Source of the DNA: Dyadobacter sp. CY347
Lineage (GTDB): Bacteria > Bacteroidota > Bacteroidia > Cytophagales > Spirosomataceae
DNA length: 64,000 bases
NCBI RefSeq assembly: GCF_021502655.1
Contig: NZ_JAKFFT010000008.1
Span: 372,001-436,000 of the forward strand
Direction: 5' to 3'
Below are positions 61,604 to 64,000 of this stretch, one piece after another. Under the pieces are notes generated by a model that did no database searches, was not told the origin of the DNA, and saw nothing but the letters and a program-made list of their open reading frames with translations. The position numbers and the translations under genes are program-made. Every line of letters starts with the position of its first letter. The stretch's first letter is position 1.

Positions 61604-64000
61604 TCACCCACACTTCGACGAGCCGCAATCCTTGCAAGTCAGACACCCTTCCTGATACAGCAAATTCGTAGAATTACAATTCTGGCATTTCTGCTTCTTG
61701 GCTTCCGTTCCATCTGGGATGTATTGCTTCAAAGCTCTGGCTACGCCGTTTTTCCAGGTGTTGATGGATTCGTCCAGTTGCAGGCTGCTGATGAGGTCAA
61801 CGACTTTTTCGATCTGCATTCCGTGGCGTAATGTGCTGGAAATCAGTTTAGCGTAGTTCCAATATTCCGGATTGAATTTATACGAAAGCCCTTCGATTGT
61901 GGTTTTGTAGCCGCGGGTGTTTTTGTATTGGAAATCATAACGGGAACTGCCGTCTGCTTCACGATTTTTGATAATAACCCCTTCATTTACCCATCTTGGC
62001 AAAAGGATCCCGTCTTCATCATCGGCCAACCCGGTGAAAATTTCATAAGGCTGGTTATCGATCAACCCTACGAATGCGATCCATTTGTCTTTTTTGTTTT
62101 GAAAACGAACCACATCCGCATCCAAAATTTGTGGCCTTGTGGTTGGGAAAGGCACATTACCAGAAACTGTTTCCTCTTTTTTCTCCGTATTGGCAATCAA
62201 AACGCCGGATCTTGAACCGTCACGATAAACTGTAACGCCTTTGCAACCAGCTTTCCAAGCCTCCATGTAACATTCACCGACCAGTTCTTCGGTCACGTCA
62301 TTGGGCATGTTAATGGTCACGCTGATGGAGTGATCGACCCATTTCTGGATCGCGCCCTGCATTTTTACCTTTTTGAGATAATCCACATCATTGGAAGTGG
62401 CTTTGTAGTAAGGCGATTTTTTTACCAGATCATCCAGCTCCTTTTGCGCGTAATTTTTGCTGATATCAAAGCCATTGATCTCCATCCATTCCTTGAAACG
62501 GTGGTGGAAAACGACATATTCTTCCCACGAATCACCCACTTCGTCCACGAAATCAACCCGGACATCTTTGTCATTTGGATTAACTTTTCTTCTCCTTTTA
62601 TAAACAGGCAGAAAAACCGGCTCAATGCCCGATGTCGTTTGCGACATTAAGCTCGTCGTTCCAGTCGGCGCAATGGTGAGCATAGCAATATTACGCCGGC
62701 CGTATTCCAGCATTTCGTAATATAGTTGCGCATCAGCCTCTTTGAGCCTGAGGATGAACGGGTTATTTTTTTCTCTCTCTGAATCAAATATAGAAAAAGC
62801 TCCCCTTTCTTTGGCAGTATGCACCGATCCGCGGTATGCTTCGAGCGCAACTGTCTTATGTATTTCAACGGCGAATTCAGTTCCTTCGTCGCTTCCGTAA
62901 CGCAGGCCGAGTGCCGCCAGCATATCACCTTCTGCGGTGATGCCGATCCCTGTTCTTCTGCCCTCTTTTGCTTTGGTTTGAATGTTCAGCCACAGATTGC
63001 GTTCTACTCTTTTTACTTCTTCGTCTTCCGGATCTTCATCGATTTTTTGCAAAATCGCGTCCACTTTTTCCAGTTCGAGGTCGATAATGTCGTCCATCAT
63101 GCGCTGGGCGGCAGCGACGTGTTTTTTGAACAGGTCCCAATTGAATGTTGCCTTGCTTGTAAACGGCTGATCCACATAGGAAAACAAATTAATCGCCAGC
63201 AAACGGCAGGAGTCATACGGACACAAAGGAATTTCACCGCAGGGGTTGGTAGAAACCGTTTCATAACCCAGATCCGCATAGCAATCGGGGACAGACTCGC
63301 GAATGATCGTGTCCCAGAACAAAATACCCGGCTCAGCCGACTGCCACGCATTATGCACAATTTTCTTCCACAATGCGGTTGCATCAATGTCTTTAATGTG
63401 CGAAGGTGTGGTGCTTTTGATCGGATATTGCTGCTTGTATGTTTCCCCGGATTCAACTGCGCGCATAAATTCATCATCAATTCGCACAGAAACATTGGCG
63501 CCGGTTACTTTGCCCTGTTCCAGTTTTGCATTAATAAAATCCTCAGAATCAGGATGTCTGATCGCCACGGAAAGCATTAACGCGCCTCTGCGACCGTCCT
63601 GAGCCACCTCGCGGGTTGAATTGGAAAATCTTTCCATGAAAGGCACAATGCCCGTAGAAGTCAGCGCGGAGTTTTTTACAGGCGATCCTTTCGGGCGGAT
63701 GTGCGACAAGTCATGGCCCACACCACCGCGTCTTTTCATCAGCTGCACCTGCTCCTGGTCAATCTTCATGATGCCGCCGTACGAATCGGAAGCACCATTA
63801 TTGCCGATCACGAAGCAGTTGGACAGCGACGCGATTTGGAAAGGATTGCCAATGCCGGTCATCGGACTTCCCTGGGGAATAATGTATTTGAAATCTTTGA
63901 TCAGATCAAAAACTTCTTCTTCGCTCAATGGGTTCGGGTAGAGCTGTTCAATTCTGGCAATTTCCTTCGCAATGCGCCTGTGCATGTCGTCCGGCGTGGC
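61604..64000 (-). CDS. nrdJ: Class II (B12-dependent) ribonucleotide reductase, 5' end outside window
   Basis: The frame is open from the right edge to a TGA at 61604 (799 codons); the codons before the first visible ATG (63985) are also in frame, so the gene continues outside. The core matches adenosylcobalamin-dependent reductases: SPMTGIGNPFQIASLSNCFV, GGVGHDLSHIRPKGSPVKN, the NPCGEIPLCPYDSC active-site block (Asn, Cys, Glu) and IAPTGTTSLMSQTTSGIEP. The C-terminus ends in a Cys-rich tail (CQNCNSTNLL, CLTCKDCGSSKCG) with redox-active or zinc-binding potential. It reduces ribonucleotides to deoxyribonucleotides without oxygen. Confidence 0.92.
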   Translation of the reverse strand, partial: ATPDDMHRRIAKEIARIEQLYPNPLSEEEVFDLIKDFKYIIPQGSPMTGIGNPFQIASLSNCFVIGNNGASDSYGGIMKIDQEQVQLMKRRGGVGHDLSHIRPKGSPVKNSALTSTGIVPFMERFSNSTREVAQDGRRGALMLSVAIRHPDSEDFINAKLEQGKVTGANVSVRIDDEFMRAVESGETYKQQYPIKSTTPSHIKDIDATALWKKIVHNAWQSAEPGILFWDTIIRESVPDCYADLGYETVSTNPCGEIPLCPYDSCRLLAINLFSYVDQPFTSKATFNWDLFKKHVAAAQRMMDDIIDLELEKVDAILQKIDEDPEDEEVKRVERNLWLNIQTKAKEGRRTGIGITAEGDMLAALGLRYGSDEGTEFAVEIHKTVALEAYRGSVHTAKERGAFSIFDSEREKNNPFILRLKEADAQLYYEMLEYGRRNIAMLTIAPTGTTSLMSQTTSGIEPVFLPVYKRRRKVNPNDKDVRVDFVDEVGDSWEEYVVFHHRFKEWMEINGFDISKNYAQKELDDLVKKSPYYKATSNDVDYLKKVKMQGAIQKWVDHSISVTINMPNDVTEELVGECYMEAWKAGCKGVTVYRDGSRSGVLIANTEKKEETVSGNVPFPTTRPQILDADVVRFQNKKDKWIAFVGLIDNQPYEIFTGLADDEDGILLPRWVNEGVIIKNREADGSSRYDFQYKNTRGYKTTIEGLSYKFNPEYWNYAKLISSTLRHGMQIEKVVDLISSLQLDESINTWKNGVARALKQYIPDGTEAKKQKCQNCNSTNLLYQEGCLTCKDCGSSKCG

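Noticed and set aside
62819..63580. Plus-strand open frame of 253 codons opposite nrdJ
   Set aside because: The minus strand encodes a clear ribonucleotide reductase; the antisense product has shadow-like composition.

Overview
The window comes from a Bacteroidota chromosome, most likely Cytophagales and close to Dyadobacter. Supporting signs are a subtype-iii type VI secretion system (T6SS), a type IX secretion sorting domain, a TonB receptor paired with a DUF4249 lipoprotein, bacillithiol synthesis (bshC), a class II ribonucleotide reductase, almost no Shine-Dalgarno sequences, and promoters of the TTG-N19/21-TAnnTTTG type. The genus is an inference. No rRNA, tRNA, CRISPR array, transposase or integrase was seen.

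1-20.7 kb: a T6SS-iii locus. On the minus strand, reading from about 19.9 kb downwards: a 60-residue HTH protein, tssK, tssO, tssH/clpV, a metzincin-like protease, two paralogous Fn3-like lipoproteins, three envelope proteins (one OmpA-like), PAAR, tssB, tssC, two hcp genes, vgrG and a third hcp. tssN then lies alone on the plus strand with its own promoter, and tssE-tssF run leftwards out of the window. A LuxR/NarL-family regulator with a degenerate receiver domain lies just upstream. The 60-residue protein matches its HTH domain. An array of ACCCTGA/AAGGGTT half-sites at 21-22 bp spacing sits directly upstream of the candidate promoter of the main operon. The protease plus lipoprotein block looks like cargo or accessory genes inside a structural operon and is the best candidate for something undescribed.

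20.9-29.7 kb, mostly minus strand: a DmpA-type P1 peptidase, a DUF4249 lipoprotein with its TonB receptor, folK, rpmB (L28), a sensor kinase/response regulator pair, a BadF-type sugar kinase and a small cytochrome b5-like protein.

29.8-39.2 kb: a small lipoprotein, thiL, a COG4315-type lipoprotein, a class IV aminotransferase, a polyprenyl synthase, a rhomboid protease, phosphatidylserine decarboxylase and secA, with several clear hairpin terminators.

39.4-53.6 kb: a PspC protein behind a 19-bp palindrome, then a thiolase and, 5 kb away, an acyl-CoA dehydrogenase. These last two share the operator GTATGC-N2-GCATAC, placed over or next to their promoters, which points to a common fatty-acid regulator outside the window. 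Between them lie two glycosyltransferases and a large secreted glycosidase-like protein with a T9SS tail. After these come bshC, an ECF sigma factor/anti-sigma/DUF4097-like module and ispH.

53.7-64 kb: a 1,819-residue alpha-2-macroglobulin lipoprotein with a CLEQ thioester motif, a GlpF-type channel, purB, an intergenic palindromic repeat with perfect 33-bp arms, and the 3' part of a B12-dependent ribonucleotide reductase running off the right end.
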